Source of the DNA: Stomorhina lunata
Taxonomy: Eukaryota; Arthropoda; Insecta; Diptera; Rhiniidae
Length of the DNA: 64,000 nucleotides
Assembly: GCA_933228675.1 (NCBI GenBank)
Contig: OW121741.1
Span: 77,905,387 to 77,969,386, forward strand
Direction: 5' to 3'
Shown here: positions 12,401 through 22,636 of the stretch, one piece after another
How the letters are laid out: each line of letters opens with the position of its first letter
How positions within the stretch are numbered: position 1 is the stretch's first letter
The notes under the pieces: generated by a model
The model's input: the letters and a program-made list of their open reading frames with translations, nothing else
The model's database searches: none
What the model was told of the DNA's origin: nothing
Translations under genes and position numbers: made by a program

Positions 12401-15285
12401 CTATAGAAAATATTTGATATTTTCTATAGAAAATATTTGATATTTTCTATAGAAAATATTTGATATTTTCTATAGAAAATATTTGATATTTTCTATAGAA
12501 AATATTTGATATTTTCTATAGAAAATATTTGATATTTTCTATAGAAAATATTTGATATTTTCTATAGAAAATATTTGATATTTTCTATAGAAAATATTTG
12601 ATATTTTCTATAGAAAATATTTGATATTTTCTATAGAAAATATTTGATATTTTCTATAGAAAATATTTGATATTTTCTATAGAAAATATTTGATATTTTC
12701 TATAGAAAATATTTGATATTTTCTATAGAAAATATTTGATATTTTCTATAGAAAATATTTGATATTTTCTATAGAAAATATTTGATATTTTCTATAGAAA
12801 ATATTTGATATTTTCTATAGAAAATATTTGATATTTTCTATAGAAAATATTTGATATTTTCTATAGAAAATATTTGATATTTTCTATAGAAAATATTTGA
12901 TATTTTCTATAGAAAATATTTGATATTTTCTATAGAAAATATTTGATATTTTCTATAGAAAATATTTGATATTTTCTATAGAAAATATTTGATATTTTCT
13001 ATAGAAAATATTTGATATTTTCTATAGAAAATATTTGATATTTTCTATAGAAAATATTTGATATTTTCTATAGAAAATATTTGATATTTTCTATAGAAAA
13101 TATTTGATATTTTCTATAGAAAATATTTGATATTTTCTATAGAAAATATTTGATATTTTCTATAGAAAATATTTGATATTTTCTATAGAAAATATTTGAT
13201 ATTTTCTATAGAAAATATTTGATATTTTCTATAGAAAATATTTGATATTTTCTATAGAAAATATTTGTTATTTTCTATAGAAAATATTTGATATTTTCTA
13301 TAGAAAATATTTGTTATTTTCTATAGAAAATATTTGATATTTTCTATAGAAAATATTTGATATTTTCTATAGAAAATATTTGATATTTTCTATAGAAAAT
13401 ATTTGATATTTTCTATAGAAAATATTTGATATTTTCTATAGAAAATATTTGACATTTTCTATAGAAAATATTTGATATTTTCTATAGAAAATATTTGATA
13501 TTTTCTATAGAAAATATTTGATATTTTCTATAGAAAATATTTGATATTTTCTATAGAAAATATTTGATATTTTCTATAGAAAATATTTGATATTTTCTAT
13601 AGAAAATATTTGATATTTTCTATAGAAAATATTTGATATTTTCTATAGAAAATATTTGATATTTTCTATAGAAAATATTTGATATTTTCTATAGAAAATA
13701 TTTGATATTTTCTATAGAAAATATATGATATTTTCTATAGAAAATATTTGATATTTTCTATAGAAAATATTTGATATTTTCTATAGAAAATATTTGATAT
13801 TTTCTATAGAAAATATTAGATATTTTCTATAGAAAATATTAGATATTTTCTATAGAAAATATTAGATATTTTCTATAGAAAATATTAGATATTTTCTATA
13901 GAAAATATTAGATATTTTCTATAGAAAATATTAGATATTTTCTATAGAAAATATTAGATATTTTCTATAGAAAATATTAGATATTTTCTATAGAAAATAT
14001 TAGATATTTTCTATTGAAAATATTAGATATTTTCTATAGAAAATATTAGATATTTTCTATAGAAAATATTAGATATTTTCTATAGAAAATATTAGATATT
14101 TTCTATAGAAAATATTAGATATTTTCTATAGAAAATATTTGATATTTTCTATAGAAAATATTAGATATTTTCTATAGAAAATATTTGATATTTTCTATAG
14201 AAAATATTTGATATTTTCTATAGAAAATATTTGATATTTTCTATAGAAAATATTTGATATTTTCTATAGAAAATATTTGATATTTTCTATAGAAAATATT
14301 TGATATTTTCTATAGAAAATATTTGATATTTTCTATAGAAAATATTTGATATTTTCTATAGAAAATATTTGATATTTTCTATAGAAAATATTTGATATTT
14401 TCTATAGAAAATATTTGATATTTTCTATAGAAAATATTTGATATTTTCTATAGAAAATATTTGATATTTTCTATAGAAAATATTTGATATTTTCTATAGA
14501 AAATATTTGATATTTTCTATAGAAAATATTTGATATTTTCTATAGAAAATATTTGATATTTTCTATAGAAAATATTTGATATTTTCTATAGAAAATATTT
14601 GATATTTTCTATAGAAAATATTTGATATTTTCTATAGAAAATATTTGATATTTTCTATAGAAAATATTTGATATTTTCTATAGAAAATATTTGATATTTT
14701 CTATAGAAAATATTTGATATTTTCTATAGAAAATATTTGATATTTTCTATAGAAAATATTTGATATTTTCTATAGAAAATATTTGATATTTTCTATAGAA
14801 AATATTTGATATTTTCTATAGAAAATATTTGATATTTTCTATAGAAAATATTTGATATTTTCTATAGAAAATATTTGATATTTTCTATAGAAAATATTTG
14901 ATATTTTCTATAGAAAATATTTGATATTTTCTATAGAAAATATTTGATATTTTCTATAGAAAATATTTGATATTTTCTATAGAAAATATTTGATATTTTC
15001 TATAGAAAATATTTGATATTTTCTATAGAAAATATTTGATATTTTCTATAGAAAATATTTGATATTTTCTATAGAAAATATTTGATATTTTCTATAGAAA
15101 ATATTTGATATTTTCTATAGAAAATATTTGATATTTTCTATAGAAAATATTTGATATTTTCTATAGAAAATATTTGATATTTTCTATAGAAAATATTTGA
15201 TATTTTCTATAGAAAATATTTGATATTTTCTATAGAAAATATTTGATATTTTCTATAGAAAATATTTGATATTTTCTATAGAAAA
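9446..15285. repeat. 23-bp palindromic satellite array (right block)
   Basis: About 250 monomers of the same 23-bp palindromic unit as at 594-4205, mostly with TTG spacers and blocks of TAG. Rare variants recur exactly 1955 bp apart: TGTTATTTTC near 11311 and 13266, and CTATTGAAAA at 12056 and 14011. 1955 is 85x23, so there is a higher-order repeat of 85 monomers. The left junction (9446-9470) is identical to the one at about 2445-2467, consistent with the two blocks being one array split by the Helitron-like element. Confidence 0.95.
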
Positions 15286-15560
15286 TTTTGCAACTTTGCA
15301 AACTTTTGTATAGAAAATTTATGGAATTTGCAAAAATTTTCTATAGAAAATTTATTTTATTTTGCAAAAATTTTCTATAGAAAATTTATTTTATTTTGCA
15401 AAAATTTTCTATAGAAAGTTTATGGAATTTTGCAAAAATTTTCTATGGAAAATTTATTTTATTTTGCAAAAATGTTCTATAGAAATTTTATGCAATTTTG
15501 CAAAATTTTTCTATTCAAAATTTATGAATTTTTTCAAAAATTTTCTATAGAAATTTTATA
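15286..15560. repeat. 34-bp repeat sharing the CTATAG palindrome
   Basis: Degenerate tandem units of 34 bp (CTATAG/CTATGG at 15375, 15409, 15443) with the same TTTTCTATAGAAAA core but a different spacer, containing TTTATTTTATTTTGCAAAAA. It abuts the 23-bp array directly. The open frame through it is repeat-derived and is not called as a gene. Confidence 0.85.
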
Positions 15561-15662
15561 CAATTTTGAATATTTAAAAATTGTTCTTTATTAAATTTGT
15601 TTCAATATAATTTTTTTTACTTTTAAAATTTTATTTTGACTCTTATATAACAAATATTTCAG

Positions 15663-15792
15663 ATTTTCCAATAGTTCTTAGAAAAAAGATAATGAAAAAG
15701 AAAGGAGGCATGAGAACGGATATAATCGAGACAGAACCGGTACAAATACGCAAAAATTTCGAAGAGAAATGGATTTTTGAAATGATCAGAAA
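15663..15792 (+). CDS. Tep2: TEP alternative bait-region cassette exon B (Lys-rich)
   Basis: Exon of 130 nt: acceptor ATATTTCAG, donor GTAAAG from 15793. It is 2 nt + 42 codons + 2 nt, the same phases as cassette A. The variable part starts FPIVLRKKIMKKK and is Lys/Arg-rich (about +4 before the conserved block). The block is RKNFEEKWIFEMIR, and aa+c from the shared exon gives Asn before TDKNG. It is shorter than A because the variable segment has about 22 fewer residues. No plausible extra upstream sub-exon was found. If the segment acts as a bait, it would offer basic cleavage sites to trypsin-like proteases; that is inference. Confidence 0.8.
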
Positions 15793-16133
15793 GTAAAGAA
15801 TTTAAAAATATTTTTAAAAAATTTTTTAACATTTGTGCTGCTATTTTTTTACTAAATTAAACTCACTGGTATTAAAAAAAAACCCTTGGACAATCCATTA
15901 CCCATCGAACTGTTTTGATTAGTTATTTAGTCAATTCACAAGGTTTTGTATAGTCCTAAATCTTAAAATACTATTTAAGATCAGTGGTGGGCACTAAACT
16001 ACCAAACGGTTTTTATTAGTAGTTATTAAGTCAATTTACAAGGTTTTGTATATAGTTCTAAGTCAGAAAGTACTATTTTAGATCACCGGTGGGCACTCCA
16101 ACGATATATACATAATTCTACTTTTCTTTACAG

Positions 16134-16388
16134 AAGATTATTATTTTACAACAGCGCCATACACAGTCTTCGAGGACTTTATCGTATACACATCTATTAT
16201 GCCAAGTAGTATAGAAATTGTATAAAGAAGGGGTCTCTTCTATTCAAAATTTTCCATTTTACAGGTGTGGAGTATGAAGCATATACTACTGAGATAAGTG
16301 CTTTAGAACCTGTAGAACAAAATGTTAACGTGCCAGTCAAAATTCGTAGCAATTTTGTGGAGACTTGGCTCTATCAAATGTTGAATAT
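16134..16388 (+). CDS. Tep2: TEP alternative bait-region cassette C, split by a 59-nt intron
   Basis: Two mini-exons, 16134-16205 and 16265-16388. The first follows acceptor CTTTACAG and reads 2 nt + 23 codons (DYYFTTAPYTVFEDF...) + 1 nt, with donor GTAGTA. The 59-nt AT-rich intron ends TTTTACAG. The second reads 2 nt + 40 codons + 2 nt, starts VEYEAYTTEI and ends RSNFVETWLYQMLN before donor GTAAAT. Joined, they give 64 codons, the same as cassette A, and both begin with DY. Without splicing, the first piece runs into a stop at about 16227. The variable part is acidic (about -7). Alternatively the second exon could be used alone, because its acceptor has the same phase as the other cassettes. 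Confidence 0.7.
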
Positions 16389-16773
16389 GTAAATCTGTTT
16401 TAAATAATTTTTGAAAGTCTAATGGAAATTTTAACAAATGGGTTAATAACTTTAACTGAGGCCAAAGCTACGCATTCGATATCGATCGAAAATTCAGACT
16501 TTTAAGCAAATATTATATAGCATATCTTTGGGATTTTCAAAATAATTTATTTTTCAAAAAGTTTCATAAAATTTTAAATCTTAATATGTCCGTTTGTTTG
16601 TCGAAACGTTAAGTTTAAATGAAACTCTTTAACTATGAGGGAACTTAAAGCAGGGTTCGGCAAACACTTACATCTGAATGGGAATAACTACATTTAGAGT
16701 GAAAGCATATGTGTGTGATTCTTAGCATGTGTGTGTGACTCTCAAAAGTTAATCTTATTCTCACATGCAACCT

Positions 16774-16870
16774 GCCGTAGTATAACAGATTAGTCATCCG
16801 CCTAGCATTCCAGAGGTCCCAAGTTCGATCCCCGGCCAGAACCACTTGAAAAAATAAATTAAAAAAAAAC
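16774..16870 (+). mobile_element. tRNA-derived SINE
   Basis: tRNA-like sequence with a polymerase III B-box-like GTTCGATCC (within 16821-16832), an anticodon-arm-like CCTAGCATTCCAGAGG and a short A-rich tail (ACTTGAAAAAATAAATT). A second diverged copy with the same tail lies at 31867-31957. The shared non-tRNA tail argues for a SINE rather than an isolated tRNA pseudogene. The anticodon region resembles tRNA-Ala (AGC), but this is only a resemblance. Confidence 0.6.
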
Positions 16871-17708
16871 GGTTTAGGCTATGTAAAACTTCTTTAACTA
16901 ATGCATTTACCGTTCGGAGCCAGAGTTAAAATGTAGGCCCCATTCAAAGAGTCTAAAAATAGAATCGGATGCAGACGTACCCCTTGATCCAATTGAAATG
17001 TCGTGGGAATTATGTATGTATGTATATAATCCGCCGCCGACTTCTGGTTATATATTATTAAGATTATCCTTAAAGTATGCTAAACAAATGTTTCCCACAT
17101 ATTTCACAGTACTATCGATATTCAATGCGGCGATTTGGCCCTGTTTTCGGAAAAGAAACTAATCCATAATATATCTTGTGACTAGCCCAAAGTAGTAAAT
17201 ATTGGTTCTTATCATTTATATGAAACGATCAATCATTATCTGTCACCCACTAACATTTATCCTGGTAACCGATTGTGATCATTAAACGTCTGGATTTATC
17301 ATACAACAAAATCGGGTACCAAAACTAAATTTCATGGATTTGCTATGAAAAATTATACAAAAATTGTTTCCGAAGCATATGTCCTTAAAAACTTGATATT
17401 AAAAACTTTTTAATCAACTAAATGTCAAATAACAAGCCTTTATCTTTCGATTTTACTCATGATTATACTCTAACATTAAACTAGCACAAACCATTTGGAT
17501 TTGGAGGTATATTAGAATGACAATTTACATACTCAAGTCTTCCTGCTTTCCCGGTCTTTGGTCGGATTTAGGGCCTTTCCTGGCTGAGGAATAATAAAAT
17601 ATGTATTCGCTTACAAAAAATTTTATGTGAAGGTGTTGTCGTATTCGGATATAAAAAAACATGTGTTGCCATTGAAGGTCTGCATTTCGATTATTCAAAA
17701 AAAATGAT
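16871..17708. other. Intron sequence, nothing recognised
   Basis: Non-repetitive AT-rich intron between the SINE and the next transposon relic. No cassette-like exon (acceptor plus R-x-x-F...W block plus donor) was found on the + strand. Confidence 0.5.
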
Positions 17709-19018
17709 AACACTTGTCAACAAAATTCAACTTTTGTGTTCCATTTTATTTAAACTATATTTTTATTGCTCGTTATGGTCTTCCGATTATAAAACGATAG
17801 ATTTTTAAACTGGTTAATTTTTCACAAAAAAAAAAAACTACAAAATTTTATATTTTCAAAAAGGCTGTTCTATCGAATTCAGCATATCTTTTGAATGGGT
17901 TGTTCGATTTTGTTAAAAGTCATGGAGTGAATAGTAAATAAAATTATATTTAAGTCCATTTAATTTTTTGTATATATGCTTAACGGCTTTTGAGTTATTT
18001 GCACTTGAAAGTAAAAAAAAATATTTTTTTATGAAAAATTTAAATTTTTTAATTTTTAAAAATTCATAAAAAAAAATCTTAAATGTAAAAAAATTTATCA
18101 TTTTTTTCACGTGATCTTAAAACTATAATTATTTCAAGTAAAATAAGCCAGATTTCCTGAAAATCCATGAATAATTCGTGATTTTATTGACAATAAAGTA
18201 AAAATACCCAATTTTGTATTAAAGGCATTTCTGTTATTAAGACTTATATGGCAGTTAGGTTCAAATGTGGACCGATTTTCTTGAAATTTTGTAAATTTAT
18301 TACAGTTTATACAGAAGTTATATGTGTCACAAATAAACATAAATAATGTCATTATCTTTAGATTTTGGAGCGTTTTTGCAAAATTCAAAGCATTTTTGTT
18401 AAAAGTTTTTGTATGGGATCTATGTTTAAAAATGGAACGATCATCATTTACAGAAAGCACTTATTAGCTTTCTGTTTATATAAGACATATTTCTTCAAAA
18501 TATACTAAAATTTATGGCCAAAATCTTAAATCCAGAAAATAAGACCTCCCATAGTTCTTATTTTCTGATAATTTTCTGATACCGAATATAAGAAACCGAT
18601 TTTGGCCAATTTCAATAACGATGATAGATTTTCATAGTATAATGCTTGTTTTATTTGAAATACTCGTAGTTTTAAGATCGCCAAAAAATTATGGTAATTT
18701 TGTTTAAAACTAAAAATTTTCGAATTTAAAAAAAATCCATTTTAGAAAAAAAAAATTGTTTTTGTACATTTCGATGTAAATAACTCCAAAACCATTGATC
18801 ACACCGAAAATGTGTAATAGTACAACTTAAAGTAAATTTCGTTTTTAATCTATAAATGTAGTTTTAAAATTGGATAAATCGTTTTCAATATCTGCTATTA
18901 AAACTAGAACAACCTCTTCAAAAATCTAAAATTTTAGAAAAATATTTTTCTTTTTTGAAATCGATACAAAAAAGAATATTTAAACAAAAATTTAATTTTG
19001 GCTGTTGACCAGTGTAAA
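17709..19018. mobile_element. DNA transposon relic, ACACTNGTCAAC termini
   Basis: Bounded by inverted termini ACACTTGTCAAC (left) and GTTGACCAGTGT (right). The interior is AT-rich with no transposase frame. Its content is related, in opposite orientation, to the larger element at 27088-30303: both contain a stretch that translates to ...KFQENRS...GIFTL...HGFSGN. This is a non-autonomous copy of an unidentified family. Confidence 0.5.
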
Positions 19019-20073
19019 GTTTTACCAAGCCAAGCTTGTTAACCGTCGAAGGTCGAAAATCAATTGTAAGCTAAGGCATATTTTGAAATACCTCAGCGAA
19101 GAATTCTTCTATGTCCGGCTAAAGACATGCAATGGAAACTAAGCCTTACTCTAGTATACTTTCAAAGGCCGAAAATGTATAGCGAAGCCTTTTTCGTAAA
19201 ATATAGCTCATGAGGTCGAAATAAAATTAATATATCACGACAAATTTTTAATAACACAAGTAGACCTAAGCAAACAAAAGCTGTTTTTTAAAGTATTTGG
19301 GAAGCTTTTTTGATATTGCTTCTAGTTTTCGAGATATTAAAAAAAACACATTTTTCACAATTTGAGACAATAAATCTCCATTTTATTCATTAAAAAGGTT
19401 TTAAGTGAGAAATTAAAAGCATTCGAACTGAGTCGCTTGTCCATTAAAGTCGAACAGTAGTAGGTCATCATGCCCTCGACCCAAATTCCTTTGTATCGTT
19501 TTTCGACAAATCTAGATGTAGTCGCTCTCCTTGCTCATCGCTTGTATCACTTACGTTTTTAGGAAAATATCAAGAAGGAAATGCAGAAAGTGTATTTTCA
19601 GAGACATTCGAGTTCAAATCTTGCAAAAAATTTCAACAAACTGGCGATTAACTGCTTGAAATCCGATAATTTGGGGTTACCGAGAAAGTTGTAAACAACA
19701 TCTTGAAATGATATCTAGTAAAGTTTCTGTCGATTTAAATAATTTTTCTAGAGATAGCAACAGCTGACTGTCATTATGTTAGCACAGTGCTACCAACATG
19801 TGCGGACTCACAAGCTAGAACCAATTTTGAAAAGCCAAACCCGAATTTGAATTCAGCACGTCAAAATTTGTTCTCATCTGCTCTTAACTAAAACTTAACC
19901 GTTATTTGTAAACTTGTCTAATTTAAATTAAAAATCATCTTAAAAAAATGTTCGTGATATCATTTCGGGTTGCTCTGAATGTCCCTTTGTTCTATATTTG
20001 AATATTGTATCATACTTTATGATCAGATATCTGAACATATACTCATCTTTCCAGATAATTTGACTATATACAC
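19019..20073. other. Intron sequence, nothing recognised
   Basis: AT-rich intron between two transposon relics; no gene or clear repeat structure recognised. Confidence 0.45.
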
Positions 20074-20369
20074 TAGAGTGCCAATAGTGTATATGGGGAA
20101 ATTTTCCATAATGCTAAAAAAATAATCCCTTGAGTGTGCCCATGGCCCACCCAAAATTTGTAAAATACCATAGAATTGTAAATAATATCTTAGTATTAAT
20201 TAAGTTATTTACAATCAAAGTAAAAAATCAGGTATTTCACAATTTTGGGCGGGCCATAGGCACGCTTTCCCCCCATCCAATTGACCTCAAATTTTCGAGG
20301 GATTATTTTTTCAGCTTTTCGAATTTGGCCGCATACAAATTCCAACTTTGCAAAATAACTGGCACTCTA
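20074..20369. mobile_element. Foldback MITE with TA target site
   Basis: About 296 bp with inverted ends TAGAGTGCCA (20074-20083) and TGGCACTCTA (20360-20369), flanked by TA on each side. The interior is also partly self-complementary: AAAAATAATCCC...ATGGCCCACCCAAAATT on the left pairs with GGGCGGGCCATAGG...GGGATTATTTTTT on the right. No coding sequence is credible. Probably Tc1/mariner-type by its TA target. Confidence 0.6.
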
Positions 20370-20521
20370 ATGTACACCCATAACTGAAATTTTGAAAAAG
20401 ATAATATAATTTATACATCATAGTCGTATTTACTTCTTTTTTTAAAACATTTTAAAATTATAGCGATTTAAAAGCATTAATTTCTTATTTTTTTTCTTAA
20501 AAAAATCATAAAAATCTTTAG

Positions 20522-20651
20522 GTCGCAAAGCCAGAGTTCATTCCAGAGTCAGATCTCGAACGAAATCCCGTAATCAAATAATTAGCTTTAAACAAGAAAT
20601 AACAATACGTCACAGATTCTTCGATATTTGGATATATGAATGTCAAAATGT
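20522..20651 (+). CDS. Tep2: TEP alternative bait-region cassette exon D (Arg-rich)
   Basis: Exon of 130 nt: acceptor AATCTTTAG, donor GTAATT from 20652; 2 nt + 42 codons + 2 nt. The variable part starts RKARVHSRVRSRTKSR and is strikingly basic (about +8 before the conserved block). It ends RHRFFDIWIYECQN, and gt+c from the shared exon gives Val before TDKNG. Same length and phase as cassette B. A poly-Arg bait would be a very easy substrate for trypsin-like proteases (inference). Confidence 0.8.
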
Positions 20652-21110
20652 GTAATTATATTTTTGTTGTATATTTCCTGTCTAATGATATATAAATGAT
20701 ATGTTTAAGTTTTTTGACAGTAATATTATATATATTTTCAAAAAATGACTGTTGCATGATTCCTATAATTCTAACTATATATCCTTATATATATATATTT
20801 ATCTTGAAGAAAGAAGACATTTGCGAAAATTCTACCCACACATGTGTATTGACCATTCAAAAATGTGGCCCTATATTAATAGAGATTGTTTGTACAGAAG
20901 GCGGTATATGAAGCATATTTTCTGCACACACCCTTGTCTAGATTATCACTGGGAGATTAATCGGGTTAAATATTTCATGAGAAATTTTGATTATTTGGAT
21001 GATATAGGTATTTGTTTAAGAGAAATGTTGGCACTTTATACTTATTTTTTAAATATTTTAACAGATTTGGAACCCCACTTCCAAGGTTCATTAAGAAAAA
21101 GTCATAAAAC

Positions 21111-21115
21111 CTATG
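21111..21115. other. Transib target-site duplication (left copy; right copy 26648-26652)
   Basis: CTATG occurs immediately outside both CACAGTG termini. A 5-bp duplication is the Transib target-site length. Confidence 0.85.
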
Positions 21116-22476
21116 CACAGTGGTTTACGGACGCTTTTTTTTGGAAATAATTCTGTAACTTTTGAACGACTGGAGATATTTGAATGAAATTTGACATGGT
21201 GGTAGTCAAGGAGTATTTGAGTTGGTTTTTAAAAGCACTGGTCCATGAGGGGTCGGGAGAGTGATTGATGGACCTTCAAAGTTGGTCACCTCGGGTGTTC
21301 GATTTTTTTAAAAATTCGCCAAAAATCCATTTATGTATGGATTGAAAAGAAATTTTAAACTTAAGATGTCCTTGAGAAGATCTACAAAAAATATGCTTAA
21401 ATGTGTAGGTTATCTCCTTTGGATTTCGAGATATTTGGGTAAAAAGGAATTTTTAGGTTGATTTTTTACCTCTTTTTTTAAGCTTTTTTTGATCTGGTGG
21501 ACGCATCTGAGGACCAAAAATTTTTTAAGAATATTCTTTAAATTTGTAATAAAATTCTGAATAATTTTTGTGCAAGTTAGTTATAGAAATCTTCTTTTGT
21601 TTAAAAGTTAAAAATATTCAAAGTTGAAACTTACAAAAAATTTCGCTTTTTTTTTAGTTTTTCCCCAAAAGATAGCTATATTTTTTCACTAATAAAAAAA
21701 TATTTTCTTAAGAAACATAAAAAGATTTTTAAAGTTTTTAAAAGAAAACATAATGAGAATGCGTATAAAACAAATTTCTTGCTAATTGGACTTTTGGTCC
21801 TCGCACATGTCCTCTCCAAAAAATGGCAATTTGTAAAAAAAAAAATTAGTTTAAACAAAAATTTCTCAAAAGGCAAAGCACCGATTTGAAAAAAATTATA
21901 ATGTTCATATTTTCCAATATATCTGTTATTGATTAGAAAAGTTTTTTCTGAAACGCGCTGCAAATAGAGACAGTGTTGCCATATTTGTAAAAAAACTCAT
22001 TTTTTGAAACACCTTTTTCCCCAGTTGGGAATTGGGGAATTTTTAAGTTAAAATTGGGAATTTTTTTTAGTCTATTGCTTTTACATCTTATTGGTCTACA
22101 TTACTACAAAATTTCATTGTAATATCTTTATCCATGTCATTTCCACAGAATATCAAAGATTAAAAATATTTTCCTTAAAAAAGCAGAAAAACAATTTTTT
22201 TTTGTTTTACGATACAAAGTGTAAAAAAAGTAACGCACTTAAAAAAAACTTTTACTTAGTGCTAATCTCCTAGTCTTTCCCGATCTAATGATACTAAACA
22301 TGTATATAAAGCATTAATACCGAGTCTTAAAAAACTCTGAAAACTTTGGCCCCCGTAGCATTTTTACACTGTTTATTTAAATATAAGTGATGAATTTGTG
22401 CATATAAAATTAATAATCATACTCAAATATTTCACTATAAGATGACAATGATCCTTCGATAACAAACAAATATTTT
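21116..22476 (+). repeat. Transib left terminal inverted repeat
   Basis: About 1.36 kb, inverted copy of 25287-26647. The arms encode identical fortuitous reading frames (for example the 95-codon frame at 21676-21963 and its mirror at 25800-26087), which shows how little they have diverged. The inner boundary is approximate. Confidence 0.85.
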
Positions 22477-22636
22477 TTTATTTTTTTAAAGAAAATATCA
22501 TGAGGATTTATGAAATATCAAAATGTAAATAATTTGTACTTATATTAAAAGGTGAAATACATTTTATTGAAGTATTTGTAGTTAAAGTTTAAACTTACAG
22601 TTTTTATTACATATTTATATAAAAGTAGTTATTTAC

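Noticed and set aside
594..15285. CRISPR-like array of regular palindromic repeats
   Set aside because: Spacers are 3 nt and not unique, the units are 23 bp, and the setting is a eukaryotic intron; this is satellite DNA.
16134..16230. Truncated, dead cassette ending in a stop
   Set aside because: The stop lies inside a 59-nt intron. With the donor at 16206 it joins in frame to 16265 and totals 64 codons, like cassette A.
16774..16846. Functional tRNA-Ala gene
   Set aside because: No convincing acceptor stem, and a second copy shares an identical non-tRNA tail; better explained as a SINE.
20942..21007. Degenerate independent cassette (FMRNFDYLDD resembling the R-x-x-F-x-x-x-W block)
   Set aside because: It lacks the Trp and the 3' phase of a cassette end. 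It fits better as the first mini-exon of cassette E, because cassette C has the same arrangement.
20752..21150. 132-codon plus-strand frame before and across the Transib left end
   Set aside because: It is the accidental continuation of the cassette E frame: the credible parts are the two mini-exons 20942-21007 and 21065-21115, with acceptor and donor sites of the right phase. It runs 35 bases into the transposon.
21116..21150. hAT-type ends (CAGTGG) with 8-bp target duplication
   Set aside because: The 8 bases outside CAGTGG do not match on the two sides, whereas CACAGTG gives a perfect 5-bp CTATG duplication, and the transposase is RAG1/Transib-like.
21123..21150. Full 12/23 RSS with nonamer next to the CACAGTG heptamer
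   Set aside because: The sequence 12 bases inside the heptamer is T-rich and does not match the A-rich nonamer, so only the heptamer resemblance is claimed.
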